Positions 26,709 through 37,399 of a stretch of 64,000 nucleotides of DNA are shown one piece after another. The DNA is taken from positions 34,368-98,367 of the forward strand of contig NZ_CAJAXH010000008.1 of NCBI RefSeq assembly GCF_903946935.1, given 5' to 3'. Position 1 is the first letter of the stretch; every line of letters starts with the position of its first letter. Under the pieces are notes generated by a model. That model had not been told where the DNA came from, made no database searches, and saw only the letters and a program-made list of their open reading frames with translations. Made by a program: the position numbers and the translations under genes. Origin of the DNA: an uncultured Thiodictyon sp. (lineage in GTDB: Bacteria > Pseudomonadota > Gammaproteobacteria > Chromatiales > Chromatiaceae).

Positions 26709-27506
26709 TCAGGCCGTCAGGGTTCCGCCGAGGTGCGGGCGGATCAGCTCGATCATCGACTGATGGATCTTGAGGTTGCCGGCCACCAGGTTGCAGGTGT
26801 CGAAATAGCGGCTCCCGCCGCAGAGGTCGGTCACGGTCCCGCCGGCCTCGGTCACCAACAGTGCCCCGGCGGCGAAGTCCCAGGGGGACAGGCCCAACTC
26901 CCAGAAACCGTCGGTGCGCCCGGCGGCCAGCCAGGCCAGGTCCAGGGCGGCGGAGCCGGGGCGACGCAGCCCGGCGGTGTTGAGCGTCATGTCCTTGAAC
27001 ATGGCCAGATAGGCGTCGATGTGGCGTTGGTCGCGGAAGGGAAAGCCGGTGCCGATCAAGGCACCCTCCAGCGAGGGCCGGGTGGCGATGCGCAGGCGCC
27101 GGTCGTTGAGCTGGGCGCCCTCGCCGCGGGCGGCGGTGAAGAGCTCCTCGCGCAACGGATCGTAGACCACCGCACACTCGAGCTGGCCGCGGTGGCGCTG
27201 CGCGATGGAGACTGAAAACTGAGGAAAGCCATGGAGATAGTTGGTGGTCCCGTCCAGCGGGTCGATGATCCACTCGAACTCGCCCTGCCCCTGGGCGCCG
27301 CTCTCCTCGGCGAGGATGGCGTGATTGGGGAAGCGGGCGCGCAGCTCCTGGATGATCGCCTGTTCGGCGCCGCGATCGACCTCGCTGACGAAGTCGTTGC
27401 GGCCCTTGGTTTGGGCCTTGACCTGATCGACCCGCTCGTAATAACGCAGCAGCACCTTGGCTGCGGCACGGGCGGCACGGATAGCAATATTTAGCGTGGG
27501 ATTCAT
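26709..27506 (-). CDS. suhB: Inositol-1-monophosphatase family protein (SuhB)
   Basis: A 265-residue Mg-dependent phosphatase of the inositol monophosphatase family; in gammaproteobacteria SuhB also acts as an rRNA antitermination factor. Metal-binding motifs are EE in LAEESGAQ, DPLDGTTNYLHGFP and the C-terminal WDFAAGALLVTEAGG. The ATG at 27506 is chosen by family alignment (MNPTLNIAIRAARAA); a longer frame from 27737 overlaps trmJ. It is divergent from trmJ, an arrangement conserved in many gammaproteobacteria where trmJ, cysE and iscR follow. Confidence 0.95.
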   Translation of the reverse strand: MNPTLNIAIRAARAAAKVLLRYYERVDQVKAQTKGRNDFVSEVDRGAEQAIIQELRARFPNHAILAEESGAQGQGEFEWIIDPLDGTTNYLHGFPQFSVSIAQRHRGQLECAVVYDPLREELFTAARGEGAQLNDRRLRIATRPSLEGALIGTGFPFRDQRHIDAYLAMFKDMTLNTAGLRRPGSAALDLAWLAAGRTDGFWELGLSPWDFAAGALLVTEAGGTVTDLCGGSRYFDTCNLVAGNLKIHQSMIELIRPHLGGTLTA

Positions 27507-27513
27507 AGGTGAC

Positions 27514-27541
27514 ACAATACCCCAAGGCGCGCGGCGATCAA
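27514..27541 (-). promoter_or_regulatory. Likely suhB promoter with very short leader
   Basis: On the minus strand, TTGATC (27541-27536), a 16-bp spacer and TATTGT (27519-27514) form a sigma-70-like promoter. The -10 hexamer ends only 7 bases before the suhB ATG, so the transcript would be nearly leaderless. Seen as a sequence match; activity is inferred. Confidence 0.4.
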
Positions 27542-27582
27542 AGATTGACAATGGAGTGATATTCTGAAGAACTTGTCGCCCC

Positions 27583-28410
27583 ATGATCGAGCCAACCATC
27601 TTGCCCCCCGTCGAACACCCCAACGCACCACTGGAGCACATCCGCTGCGTGCTGGTGGGGACCACCCATACCGGCAATCTGGGCAGCGCCGCCCGGGCGA
27701 TGAAGACCATGGGTCTCACGCGCCTGGAGCTGGCCAACCCACGCCACCCACCGGACGCCCAGGCCCTGGCCTACGCCGCCGGGGCGGACGACCTGCTGCA
27801 ACGCGCCGGAATCCACGCCGACCTGGTGGGGGCGCTCGCCGGCTGCCGACTGGCGATCGGCACCAGCGCCCGGCCGCGCTCGCTCGCCTGGCCGCTGCTG
27901 GAACCGGCGGCGGCGGCGCGCCTGCTGCTGGCGGAGGCCGCGCTGGGGGAGGTCGCACTGGTGTTCGGGCGGGAAAATTCCGGCCTGACCAATGATGAAC
28001 TGGGCTGCTGCCACCAACTGGTGCAGATCCCGACCGACCCCGGATTCTCCTCGCTCAACCTGGGCGCCGCCGTGCAGGTACTGGCCTACGAGATCCGGCG
28101 CGCCTGGCGGGAGGGTCAGGCCGAGCCATTGGCGCCACCGCCCCGCGAACTGGCCACCGCGGAGGCGATGGCGGGCTTCCATACGCACCTGGCCCAGACC
28201 CTGCTTGAGATCGGTTTCGCCGACCCGAACCAGTCGACCCAGCTCCTGATGCGGCTGCGGAACCTGTTCAACCGGGCGCGCCCCGATCGGGTGGAGCTCA
28301 ACATCCTGCGGGGCATCCTGAGCGCCGCCCAAGGGCGCAAAGGCGCGCGGCGCCCCGCCGAGGCGCCACCACCGGCCGCGGACCCACACCCCAAGGAACC
28401 CCATGTTTGA
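27583..28410 (+). CDS. trmJ: tRNA (cytidine/uridine-32-2'-O)-methyltransferase TrmJ
   Basis: A 275-residue SPOUT-class RNA methyltransferase that methylates the 2'-OH of residue 32 in the anticodon loop of several tRNAs using SAM. Motifs are [22 protein letters not shown] at the N-terminus, [15 protein letters not shown] in the middle, and the trefoil-knot [14 protein letters not shown]. The C-terminal extension after residue 165 is typical of TrmJ. It starts 76 bp from divergent suhB and overlaps cysE by 8 bp. Confidence 0.94.
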   Translation: MIEPTILPPVEHPNAPLEHIRCVLVGTTHTGNLGSAARAMKTMGLTRLELANPRHPPDAQALAYAAGADDLLQRAGIHADLVGALAGCRLAIGTSARPRSLAWPLLEPAAAARLLLAEAALGEVALVFGRENSGLTNDELGCCHQLVQIPTDPGFSSLNLGAAVQVLAYEIRRAWREGQAEPLAPPPRELATAEAMAGFHTHLAQTLLEIGFADPNQSTQLLMRLRNLFNRARPDRVELNILRGILSAAQGRKGARRPAEAPPPAADPHPKEPHV

Positions 28411-29218
28411 CCGGATCAAAGAAGACATCGCGGGCGTTTTTGAACGCGACCCCGCGGCCCGTACCCGCTTCGAAGTCCTGACCACCTACCCCGGCATCCA
28501 TGCGGTGCTGGCGCACCGGGCGACCCACTGGTTGTGGGTGCGCAACCTCAAATGGCCGGCCCGGGTGCTGTCGAATGTGGCGCGGCTGTTCACCGGCATC
28601 GAGATCCACCCCGGCGCGGTGATCGGCCGCCGGGTGTTCATCGACCACGGGATGGGCGTGGTGATCGGGGAGACCGCCGTCATCGGCGACGACTGCACCC
28701 TCTACCACGGCGTGACCCTGGGCGGCACCAGTTGGCAGAAGGGCCGGCGCCATCCGACGCTCGGGCGCGACGTTGTGGTCGGCGCCGGGGCCAAGGTGCT
28801 GGGACCCATTCCGATCGGCGATGGGGCACGCATCGGTTCCAACGCGGTCGTCGTCAAGGCGGTCCCACCGGGGGCCACGGTGGTCGGGATCCCCGGGCGG
28901 GTGATCGAGTGCGAGCAGGATGCGGATCGGCGCCGCCGTGCCGACACCGCCGCGCGCATCGGCTTCGACGCCTATGGCGCCACCCGCGACGCCCCGGACC
29001 CGGTGGCCAATGCCATCAACCGGTTGCTCGACCACATCCACCACATGGACAGCCGCCTGGAGGCTATGTCCCAGGCGCTGGAGCGCCGTGGGATCATGCA
29101 GCATTTCGACCACGACGCGGACCTGGACGCGGGCGTGATCGACTCCCCCAGCGCGGCGGACGGCCTGGACCCAGGGGCGCCGGACGCGCCGGACCGTGGC
29201 GCGACGCCGCCGGCCTGA
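28403..29218 (+). CDS. cysE: Serine O-acetyltransferase
   Basis: CysE acetylates serine from acetyl-CoA to give O-acetylserine, the sulfur acceptor for cysteine synthesis. The 271-residue protein has a helical N-terminal domain and a left-handed beta-helix of hexapeptide repeats ([19 protein letters not shown], then [16 protein letters not shown]). The catalytic histidine/aspartate pair lies in FIDHGMG. The tail beyond about residue 180 is longer than in some relatives and acidic. The ATG overlaps trmJ; the location just before iscR fits cysteine supply for the cysteine desulfurase IscS. Confidence 0.94.
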   Translation: MFDRIKEDIAGVFERDPAARTRFEVLTTYPGIHAVLAHRATHWLWVRNLKWPARVLSNVARLFTGIEIHPGAVIGRRVFIDHGMGVVIGETAVIGDDCTLYHGVTLGGTSWQKGRRHPTLGRDVVVGAGAKVLGPIPIGDGARIGSNAVVVKAVPPGATVVGIPGRVIECEQDADRRRRADTAARIGFDAYGATRDAPDPVANAINRLLDHIHHMDSRLEAMSQALERRGIMQHFDHDADLDAGVIDSPSAADGLDPGAPDAPDRGATPPA

Positions 29219-29226
29219 GCGATTAA

Positions 29227-29255
29227 TTGATCAATGTGCTTGGTTAACGTACCAT
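29227..29255 (+). promoter_or_regulatory. iscR promoter overlapping a type-1 IscR site
   Basis: TTGATC (29227-29232), 17-bp spacer, TACCAT (29250-29255). The -35 and spacer read TTGATCAATGTGCTTGG, very close to the E. coli iscR type-1 IscR operator (TTGACCAATTTACTCGG). This predicts that holo-IscR represses its own operon here. Comparison to E. coli is from memory; binding is inferred. Confidence 0.55.
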
Positions 29256-29304
29256 GCGCTCGAAAATCCCCACCGGGGAGTGAGTTGCACATGAGGACGC
29301 CCGC

Positions 29305-29796
29305 ATGAGACTAACCACCAAAGGCCGCTACGCGGTGACCGCAATGCTCGATCTGGCCCTCAATCAGGGGCAGGGGCCGACCGCGCTCGCCGACATCGCC
29401 CAGCGCCAGGGAATCTCACTGTCCTACCTGGAGCAACTCTTCGCCAAGCTGCGCCGCTGCACCCTGGTCACCAGCGTGCGCGGTCCCGGCGGCGGCTATA
29501 ATCTGGCGCGCCCGGCCGCTGACATCCCAGTCGCCATGGTGATTGCGGCGGTGGACGAGACGATCGACACCACCCGCTGCAACCGGGCCGGGAATTGCCA
29601 GAATGGCGAGCCCTGCCTGACCCACGAGCTGTGGCACGACTTGAGCATCCGCATTCAAGACTACCTGGAGAGCATTACACTCCAAGAGCTCATCGACCGC
29701 CGCGCGGCGGCGGCGGCGCGCGCGCGCGCCGCCGCCAGCGCCGGCACCGACCCGGCGCTGGACCTGGGCGCCAACGCCGCCGCGGCACCCGCCTGA
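29305..29796 (+). CDS. iscR: Fe-S cluster sensing Rrf2-family regulator IscR
   Basis: A 163-residue Rrf2-type winged-helix repressor that senses iron-sulfur status. The helix-turn-helix lies at residues 1-60 ([30 protein letters not shown]). Its [2Fe-2S] ligands C92, C98, C104 and H107 have the same numbering as E. coli IscR. The C-terminus has an alanine-rich tail. The ATG follows GAGGA. It is the first gene of the isc operon, 105 bp before iscS, with a type-1 site in its promoter. Confidence 0.97.
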   Translation: MRLTTKGRYAVTAMLDLALNQGQGPTALADIAQRQGISLSYLEQLFAKLRRCTLVTSVRGPGGGYNLARPAADIPVAMVIAAVDETIDTTRCNRAGNCQNGEPCLTHELWHDLSIRIQDYLESITLQELIDRRAAAAARARAAASAGTDPALDLGANAAAAPA

Positions 29797-29901
29797 CGCA
29801 CGTCTCATTCAACCAATCAGCCGCCTGACCGGCCACGCGGTGAGTCGGCGCCCGCGGGCAGCCAGCCCCGGTGCCGCCGCCGCGACGGTGCGGAGTTCGT
29901 T

Positions 29902-31116
29902 ATGAAGCTTCCGATCTATATGGATTATTCAGCCACCACCCCGGTCGATCCGCGGGTGGCTGAACGCATGTGCGCTTGTCTCACCAACGCCGGTAACTTC
30001 GGCAATCCGGCGTCGCGCTCACACGCCTTCGGCTGGGCGGCGGAGAGCGCGGTGGAGGACGCCCGCCGCCAGGTGGCTGAACTGATCAACGCGGACCCCC
30101 GGGAGCTCGCCTGGACCTCCGGCGCCACCGAGTCCAACAACCTGGCCATCAAGGGCGCGGCCCATTTCTACCAAAAGCGCGGTCGGCACCTGATTACGGT
30201 CAAGACCGAGCATAAGGCGGTGCTCGATACCTGCCGCCAGTTGGAACGTGAGGGGTTTGAGGTCACCTACCTGGACCCGGAGCCGAACGGGCTGATTGAC
30301 CTCGACCGGCTCGCGGCGGCGTTGCGCGACGACACCATCCTGGTGTCGGTGATGCATGTGAACAACGAGATCGGCGTCATCCAGGACCTGACCGCCATCG
30401 GCGAGTTGACCCGGGCGCGCGGCGCACTCTTCCACGTCGATGCCGCCCAGAGCACCGGCAAGGTCGCAATCGATCTTCAGACCCTGCCGGTCGACCTGAT
30501 GTCCTTCTCGGCCCACAAGACCTACGGACCCAAGGGCATCGGCGCACTCTATGTGCGGCGCAAGCCGCGGGTGCGGATCGAGGCGCAGATGCATGGCGGC
30601 GGCCACGAACGGGGCCTGCGCTCCGGCACGCTCGCCACCCACCAGATCGTCGGCATGGGCGAGGCCTTTCGGATCGCGCGCCTGGAGATGGCCGACGAGA
30701 ATGCCCGGGTGCTGACCCTGCGCCAACGCCTGTGGGATGGGCTCAAGGACCTGGATCAGGTCTTCCTGAACGGTGACGAGCAACAACGGGTGGCCGGCAA
30801 TCTCAATGTCAGCTTCGCCTATGTGGAGGGCGAATCGCTGATCATGGCCCTGAAGGACCTGGCGGTGTCCTCCGGCTCCGCCTGTACCTCCGCCAGCCTG
30901 GAGCCGAGCTATGTCCTGCGCGCCATCGGGCGCGAGGACGAACTGGCCCATAGCTCGATCCGCTTCACCCTGGGGCGCTTCTCCACCGCGGACGAGGTGG
31001 ATTACGCCATCGCCAAGATCCGCACCCAGGTGGAGCGTCTGCGCGGACTCTCGCCCCTGTGGGAGATGTTCCAGGACGGGGTGGATCTCAAGTCAGTACA
31101 ATGGGTAGGGCACTAG
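29902..31116 (+). CDS. iscS: Cysteine desulfurase IscS
   Basis: IscS takes sulfur from cysteine as a persulfide and passes it to IscU and to tRNA-modification partners. The 404-residue sequence has the pyridoxal-phosphate lysine K206 in [10 protein letters not shown] and the persulfide cysteine C328 in [14 protein letters not shown], both at E. coli numbering. The C-terminal residues ([12 protein letters not shown]) that bind IscU are present. The start is ATG at 29902. A 149-bp inverted-repeat element separates it from iscU, unusual inside this operon. Confidence 0.98.
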   Translation: MKLPIYMDYSATTPVDPRVAERMCACLTNAGNFGNPASRSHAFGWAAESAVEDARRQVAELINADPRELAWTSGATESNNLAIKGAAHFYQKRGRHLITVKTEHKAVLDTCRQLEREGFEVTYLDPEPNGLIDLDRLAAALRDDTILVSVMHVNNEIGVIQDLTAIGELTRARGALFHVDAAQSTGKVAIDLQTLPVDLMSFSAHKTYGPKGIGALYVRRKPRVRIEAQMHGGGHERGLRSGTLATHQIVGMGEAFRIARLEMADENARVLTLRQRLWDGLKDLDQVFLNGDEQQRVAGNLNVSFAYVEGESLIMALKDLAVSSGSACTSASLEPSYVLRAIGREDELAHSSIRFTLGRFSTADEVDYAIAKIRTQVERLRGLSPLWEMFQDGVDLKSVQWVGH

Positions 31117-31129
31117 GACACCCCTCATG

Positions 31130-31278
31130 TGTCTCACGCCAAGGCGCCAAGCTCGCCAAGGAAACACGTCCTTGGAAAATAATCGGCGCCTCATACTCAA
31201 TGCTGCAAGGATCGCCAATCTTCTTGCGTTAGTTTAAGAATCCTATCCTTGGCGTACTTGGCGCCTTGGCGTGAGACA
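31130..31278. repeat. CGCCAAG-type inverted-repeat element, copy C, inside the isc operon
   Basis: Left arm begins TGTCTCACGCCAAGGCGCCA and right arm ends GGCGCCTTGGCGTGAGACA. The element sits between iscS and iscU (gap 31117-31387). A stable hairpin here could change the iscS-to-iscU mRNA ratio; that is inference. Confidence 0.85.
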
Positions 31279-31387
31279 TTCCGGCTAGGGTGTCTTTGGC
31301 TTGATGTTGGCTCCCCGAGGCCAGATCTACGCTTGACCAGAGCTACCATCCTGTCGGCGGGTGGCTTCGATACTAAGGTAAAACCAG

Positions 31388-31774
31388 ATGGCATACAGTG
31401 ACAAGGTGCTTGACCACTACGAGAACCCACGTAACGTGGGCTCGTTCGAGAAGGACGACCCGAGTGTGGGCACCGGCATGGTCGGCGCCCCCGCCTGCGG
31501 GGACGTGATGCGCCTGCAAATCAAGGTCAACGATGCGGGGGTGATCGAGGATGCCCGCTTCAAGACCTATGGTTGCGGCTCCGCCATCGCCTCCAGCAGC
31601 CTGCTCACCGAGTGGGTCAAGGGCAAGACCCTGGACGAGGCCAGCCAGATCAAGAACCAGGAGATTGCCGACGAGCTTGCGCTGCCCCCGGTCAAGGTCC
31701 ACTGCTCGGTGCTGGCGGAGGACGCCATCAAGGCGGCAATCAACGATTATGCCGCCAAACGCAAGCCGGCCTGA
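31388..31774 (+). CDS. iscU: Fe-S cluster assembly scaffold IscU
   Basis: IscU is the scaffold on which [2Fe-2S] clusters are built. The 128-residue protein has the three cluster ligands C37, C63 and C106 at E. coli positions, D39, and the HscA-recognition motif LPPVK at 99-103. The start ATG follows AAGG. It begins 110 bp after the inverted-repeat element and is followed 114 bp later by iscA. Confidence 0.98.
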   Translation: MAYSDKVLDHYENPRNVGSFEKDDPSVGTGMVGAPACGDVMRLQIKVNDAGVIEDARFKTYGCGSAIASSSLLTEWVKGKTLDEASQIKNQEIADELALPPVKVHCSVLAEDAIKAAINDYAAKRKPA

Positions 31775-31888
31775 GAACAGACCGCAGGCCGTTGAAGTCT
31801 TGCTACAGCGTTCCCCAAGGGCCTAGGATCTCGCCACGCGGGGACGCACCGCCCGCCCTTGGGATCGTCGATCCCGGAGAACGCTCCT

Positions 31889-32212
31889 ATGGCTATTTCA
31901 CTCACCACCGCCGCCGCCGACCATGTCAGCCGCTCGCTGGCCAACCGTGGCAAGGGCCTCGGCATACGCCTGGGCGTGCGCGCCTCCGGCTGTTCCGGCA
32001 TGGCCTATGTGCTGGAGTTCGCCGACGCGCTGGGACCCGACGACCAGGTATTCGAGGACCGCGGCGTGAAGGTCATCGTCGACCCCAAGAGCCTCCTCTA
32101 TCTGGACGGGACCGAGCTTGATTTCGGCCGCGAGGGACTGAACGAGGGCTTCCGCTTCAACAACCCCAACGCCAAGAACGGCTGCGGTTGCGGCGAGAGC
32201 TTCAACGTCTAG
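31889..32212 (+). CDS. iscA: Iron-sulfur cluster assembly protein IscA
   Basis: A 107-residue A-type carrier with the three conserved cysteines C35, C99 and C101 (the last two in [11 protein letters not shown]), used to carry iron or clusters to target proteins, notably [4Fe-4S] enzymes. The ATG at 31889 gives the exact E. coli length; a frame start at 31859 would add ten unlikely residues. It lies 11 bp before hscB. Confidence 0.97.
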   Translation: MAISLTTAAADHVSRSLANRGKGLGIRLGVRASGCSGMAYVLEFADALGPDDQVFEDRGVKVIVDPKSLLYLDGTELDFGREGLNEGFRFNNPNAKNGCGCGESFNV

Positions 32213-32223
32213 CCGCTGCCGCC

Positions 32224-32769
32224 GTGTTGGACTTCTCCAAGAATTATTTCGAGCTTTTCGAGCTGCCCGTGGGCTTCGCGCTGGACGCCAAGCGTCTGGC
32301 CGAGGGTTACCGCACCCTCCAGACGGCGACCCACCCCGACCGCTTCGCCGTGGCCGCGGACCACGAAAAGCGCTGGTCGCTCCAGGCGTCGACCCAGGTC
32401 AACGAGGCCTATCGGACCCTGAAGGACCCCCTGGCGCGGGCCAAATACCTGCTGGCCCTGCATACCGGCGACCCCGGCACCACCAGCGAGACCAGCAAGG
32501 ACGGGGCCTTCCTGATGGAACAGATGGAGCTGCGCGAGACCCTGGCCGAGGCCCAGACCAGCCCCAATCCACAGGCCGCGGTCGCCCGGGTCCTGACCCA
32601 ACTGGCGGAACAGAGCGTGGCACTCGACAAGGAACTGGAGGGGCTGTTCGCCACCCCCTCCCCCGCCAATCTGGAGACCGCCCGGGAGGTTGTACGCAAG
32701 CTCCAGTTCATGGACAAGTGCCGACGCGACGCCGAGGCGCTCGAATCGGCCATCGACGGGCGCTACTGA
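32224..32769 (+). CDS. hscB: Fe-S co-chaperone HscB (J-protein)
   Basis: A 181-residue J-domain protein that delivers IscU to HscA and stimulates its ATPase. The J-domain HPD motif is at residues 37-39 (ATHPDRF), and the C-terminal three-helix domain (MEQMELRETLAEAQ) binds IscU. I choose GTG at 32224 because the family begins at D-F-S-K-NYFELF; a TTG one codon later or a frame start at 32188, inside iscA, are alternatives. Confidence 0.95.
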   Translation: MLDFSKNYFELFELPVGFALDAKRLAEGYRTLQTATHPDRFAVAADHEKRWSLQASTQVNEAYRTLKDPLARAKYLLALHTGDPGTTSETSKDGAFLMEQMELRETLAEAQTSPNPQAAVARVLTQLAEQSVALDKELEGLFATPSPANLETAREVVRKLQFMDKCRRDAEALESAIDGRY

Positions 32770-32807
32770 TTACACTGTTATCCGCGAGTGAACGCCCATG
32801 AACGCAC

Positions 32808-34711
<1,904 letters not shown>

Positions 34712-34712
<1 letters not shown>

Positions 34713-35050
34713 TGCCACGCCTGACCTTTTTGCCCCATGAGACCCTCTGCCCGGAAGGGGCGGTGATCGAGGCCGAGCCGGGGGTGAGCATCTGCGATGC
34801 CGCACTGGCCCAGGGGATCGAGATCGAACACGCCTGCGACCGTTGCGCCGCCTGCACCACCTGCCATGTGATCGTGCGCGCGGGCGGCGACTCGCTCGCG
34901 CCCGCCGATGACCTGGAGGAGGACCTGCTGGACCGCGCCTGGGGTCTGGAACCCGAGTCGCGTCTGAGCTGCCAGGCCCTGGTCGGGGAGGAGGACCTGG
35001 TGATCCAGATCCCGCTCTACACCATCAACATGGTGTCGGAGCGGCGGTAG
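34712..35050 (+). CDS. fdx: ISC-type [2Fe-2S] ferredoxin
   Basis: A 112-residue adrenodoxin-like ferredoxin that supplies electrons for cluster assembly. Cluster ligands are in HACDRCAACTTCHV plus a later cysteine in RLSCQA. It overlaps hscA by 1 bp (TGATG), indicating translational coupling. The following gap (35051-35239) holds an inverted-repeat element before iscX. Confidence 0.96.
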
Positions 35051-35088
35051 GGTCTACCGGCTAGGGCTGGTATGAATTGAGGGTATAT

Positions 35089-35185
35089 GGACAGGATTAA
35101 CAGGATTCGGCAGGATTAACAGGATTTCACTTCGAGCGGCCGGGTGAATTATCCTGTTAATCCTGAGAAATCCTGTTAATCCTGT
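35089..35185. repeat. CAGGATTAA-type inverted-repeat element
   Basis: Left arm 35089-35126 has four CAGGATT half-sites with TAA or CGG spacers; right arm 35150-35185 carries the inverse (AATCCTG) units. The interior is only about 23 bp. It lies between fdx and iscX. Only copy seen in this window. Confidence 0.85.
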
Positions 35186-35239
35186 ACTATTATCCAGGGT
35201 CTGGGGAAAGTCCCCAGGCATGCATTCGGAGAACCGCCC

Positions 35240-35440
35240 ATGGCACTGAAGTGGACCGACACCCGGGAGATCGCCATCGCACTGGAGGAGACGCACCCCG
35301 AGCGCGACCCGCGCTTTCTCAACTTCTTGGACCTGCGCACCTGGGTCGAGTCGCTCCCGGAGTTCGCGGACGACCCGGCGCGCTGCGGTGAGAAGGTGCT
35401 GGAGGCCATCCAAGTCGCCTGGATCGAGGAACGGGAGTAA
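35240..35440 (+). CDS. iscX: Fe-S cluster assembly protein IscX
   Basis: A 66-residue acidic protein that binds IscS and iron and tunes desulfurase activity as a frataxin-like regulator. The sequence starts MALKWTDTREIAIAL and holds the acidic stretch EETHPERDP and DLRTWV typical of IscX. The ATG follows GGAGAA. It is separated from fdx by a repeat element and is followed by another, so its expression may be partly uncoupled from the operon (inference). Confidence 0.95.
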   Translation: MALKWTDTREIAIALEETHPERDPRFLNFLDLRTWVESLPEFADDPARCGEKVLEAIQVAWIEERE

Positions 35441-35479
35441 TCTCACGCCCGCGGCGGGGCCGGGGACGATAAACATAGC

Positions 35480-35632
35480 AAGAGCAGTTGAGCCGCAAAT
35501 GAACGCAAAAAGACGCAAATAATCATGGCACTGCGGTGTTCCGTGTGTTCACCCGCCGGGCGGCCTGCAGGGCACTTCTAAGCCTCAGATTTATTTGCGC
35601 TTATTTGCGTTCATTTGCGGCCAGATGCTCTT
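35480..35632. repeat. CGCAAATGAA-type inverted-repeat element
   Basis: Left arm AAGAGCAGTTG then GCCGCAAATGAACGCAAA...; right arm is the inverse, ending CATTTGCGG then CCAGATGCTCTT. Each arm has three GCAAAT-type half-sites. Located between the convergent iscX and rhodanese genes; the rest of the gap 35441-35653 holds nothing else I can support. Confidence 0.85.
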
Positions 35633-35653
35633 TCTAGGATAAAAAGGTGCCGG

Positions 35654-36082
35654 TCAGCACTGCTCCCAGGGCAGCCCGCGGAAGCGCCAACCGCCCGTGG
35701 TGCTGCGGTGGTGATCCTCGTCCAGGTCGCCCTCGAACCCCTCGTCCACATGGTAGACCGACTTGAGCCCGTCTTTGAGCAGGGCCTTGCCGGCCTCCAG
35801 CGAGCGCTTGCCGCTACGGCAGATGAGGACCACCGGGGCGCAGGGAGTGCCCGGCTCGCAGGCGACCCCGCCCAGGAGCAGCTTGCGGATCTCTGTGGTG
35901 AAATGGGGGTTGACGACCCAGTCCGGTTCGTCGATCCAGGCGACATGCACCGCCCCCTTGGGGTGCCCCACGAACAGAAACTCCATACTGGAGCGGATGT
36001 CCACCAGGACCGCCTGGGGGTGCTCGTGCAGCAATTGGTGGGCCTCATCCGGGGTCAGGCCTTTTGGGTGATCGTCACTCAC
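35654..36082 (-). CDS. Rhodanese-like domain protein
   Basis: A single rhodanese domain of 142 residues. The active-site loop is VLICRSGKRS, with the persulfide-forming cysteine followed by an R-S-G-K-R anion-binding loop, so it should carry sulfane sulfur. Upstream motif VLVDIRSSMEFLFVGHPKGA is typical of this subgroup. I choose GTG at 36082 because GAGGT precedes it and the fold begins there; a frame start at 36193 adds low-complexity sequence. It faces the isc operon and could supply or use sulfur in the same context (inference). Confidence 0.87.
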   Translation of the reverse strand: MSDDHPKGLTPDEAHQLLHEHPQAVLVDIRSSMEFLFVGHPKGAVHVAWIDEPDWVVNPHFTTEIRKLLLGGVACEPGTPCAPVVLICRSGKRSLEAGKALLKDGLKSVYHVDEGFEGDLDEDHHRSTTGGWRFRGLPWEQC

Positions 36083-36207
36083 GCTGGAATACCTCGTTTG
36101 TTGGTCATGATCGTGCGTCGGACGCCGCTCACGCGCGAGCGCCGCGGAACCGACAGTGTAACAACTGGCCGCGGCCCCAGGCCGCGCCATCATCAGGAGT
36201 GGAGCCG

Positions 36208-37197
36208 GTGGCGAGAAGAAAGTTGAGCGCCTGGCGGCGCCTGCGGATCGCGGTGATCGACCGCATCGCGCGTGCGCTGGTGCAACTGCTCGCGCGCCTG
36301 CCGCTGTCGGCGCTCCACCGCCTGGGTGCCTGGGTCGGCTGGGTCTTCATCCACTGGCCCAACCGCCAACGGCGCAACGCACTGATCAATCTCAAGCTCT
36401 GTCTGCCAGCCCTGGACCACGCGGAGCTGATTGCACTGCGCGACCGCAACCTGGTCGAATTCGGCAAGACCTATCTGGAGATCGGCTATCTGTGGCTGCG
36501 TCCGCTGCCGCAGGTGCACGACCTGGTAAGGGAGGTACATGGGGCCGAGTTCTTACTCCGCCAACCCGGCAAGGGTCTAATTGTGTTGTCACCCCACCTG
36601 GGGGCCTGGGAACTGGCCGGTCTGCACCTGGCCCGCCAGGGACCCACCGCGATCTTCTACAAGCCGCAGCGCTATCTGGACGGCCTGATCCTGGCCGCGC
36701 GTCAGCGCTGCGGCGCTGAACTCGCGCCCATCACCGCCCGCGGCATCCGCGTGCTGGTCCAGGCCCTGGAGCGCGGCGACTATGTCGGCGTGCTGCCGGA
36801 CCAGGAGCCCAAGGAGGACAAGGGCGCCGTCTTCGCCCCACTGTTCGGCATCCCGGCCTTCAGCATGCTGCTGGTGAACCGGCTGGCGCGGCGCACCGGC
36901 GCCCCGGTAATCTTCATGTTCGCACAGCGCCTGCCGGACGCCGCCGGGTTCCGGATGCACTGCATCCCCGCCCCCGCCGGCATCGACAGCGACGACGACG
37001 TGGTCGCCGCCACCGCGCTCAACCGCGGCATCGAACAGTGTGTCGCCATCTGCCCCGAGCAGTATGTGTGGCCCTACAAGCGCTACCGCCGCCGCCCGGC
37101 GGGCCTGCCGGGCATCTATGACGGACCGCTCGATGACCACAAGCTACTTGCATTGATCGAGCGCCGGCCGAGCCAGCGGGAGACGACTCCGCCGTGA
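36208..37197 (+). CDS. LpxL/HtrB-family lipid A lauroyl/myristoyl acyltransferase-like protein
   Basis: A 329-residue membrane-bound acyltransferase of the lysophospholipid acyltransferase superfamily that adds secondary acyl chains to lipid A or a related lipid. The catalytic H-x4-E motif is HLGAWE at about residues 130-135 in VLSPHLGAWELAG, and GVLPDQEPKEDKGAVFAPLFG is the characteristic second block; QYVWPYKRYRRRP ends the domain. One N-terminal hydrophobic helix is present. GTG at 36208 is preceded by AGGAG; other in-frame starts upstream lack a signal. It is divergent from the rhodanese gene. Confidence 0.88.
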   Translation: MARRKLSAWRRLRIAVIDRIARALVQLLARLPLSALHRLGAWVGWVFIHWPNRQRRNALINLKLCLPALDHAELIALRDRNLVEFGKTYLEIGYLWLRPLPQVHDLVREVHGAEFLLRQPGKGLIVLSPHLGAWELAGLHLARQGPTAIFYKPQRYLDGLILAARQRCGAELAPITARGIRVLVQALERGDYVGVLPDQEPKEDKGAVFAPLFGIPAFSMLLVNRLARRTGAPVIFMFAQRLPDAAGFRMHCIPAPAGIDSDDDVVAATALNRGIEQCVAICPEQYVWPYKRYRRRPAGLPGIYDGPLDDHKLLALIERRPSQRETTPP

Positions 37198-37214
37198 TCG
37201 TTACTACTCCGGCT

Positions 37215-37304
37215 CGTCGCGGCCTGGGGGCCGCTCCTACCTACGTAGGAGCGACCCCCAGGAGCCGCAATCACCCTCTCGTGACACCGCTCCAGCGGTG
37301 TCAC
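37215..37304. repeat. GTAGGAGCGG REP-like palindrome followed by GTGACACCG palindrome
   Basis: Bases 37215-37270 hold inverted arms CGTCGCGGCCTGGGGGCCGC and GTAGGAGCGACCCCCAGGAG-type sequence. Bases 37281-37304 hold GTGACACCGC...GCGGTGTCAC. Both families recur elsewhere in the window. They fill the gap between the acyltransferase and the MNT gene. Confidence 0.8.
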
Positions 37305-37399
37305 GCCTGTGTTTGGCGCTCCGCGCCAAGTGCGTCACTAGCAGGCATAACGATCACGGCCAACCAACCATTGCTGGAACACCCGGCGGAGGATTGACC

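Noticed and set aside
35089..35632. CRISPR array
   Set aside because: Repeated units are 7-10 bp, arranged in inverted arms rather than direct repeats with unique spacers.
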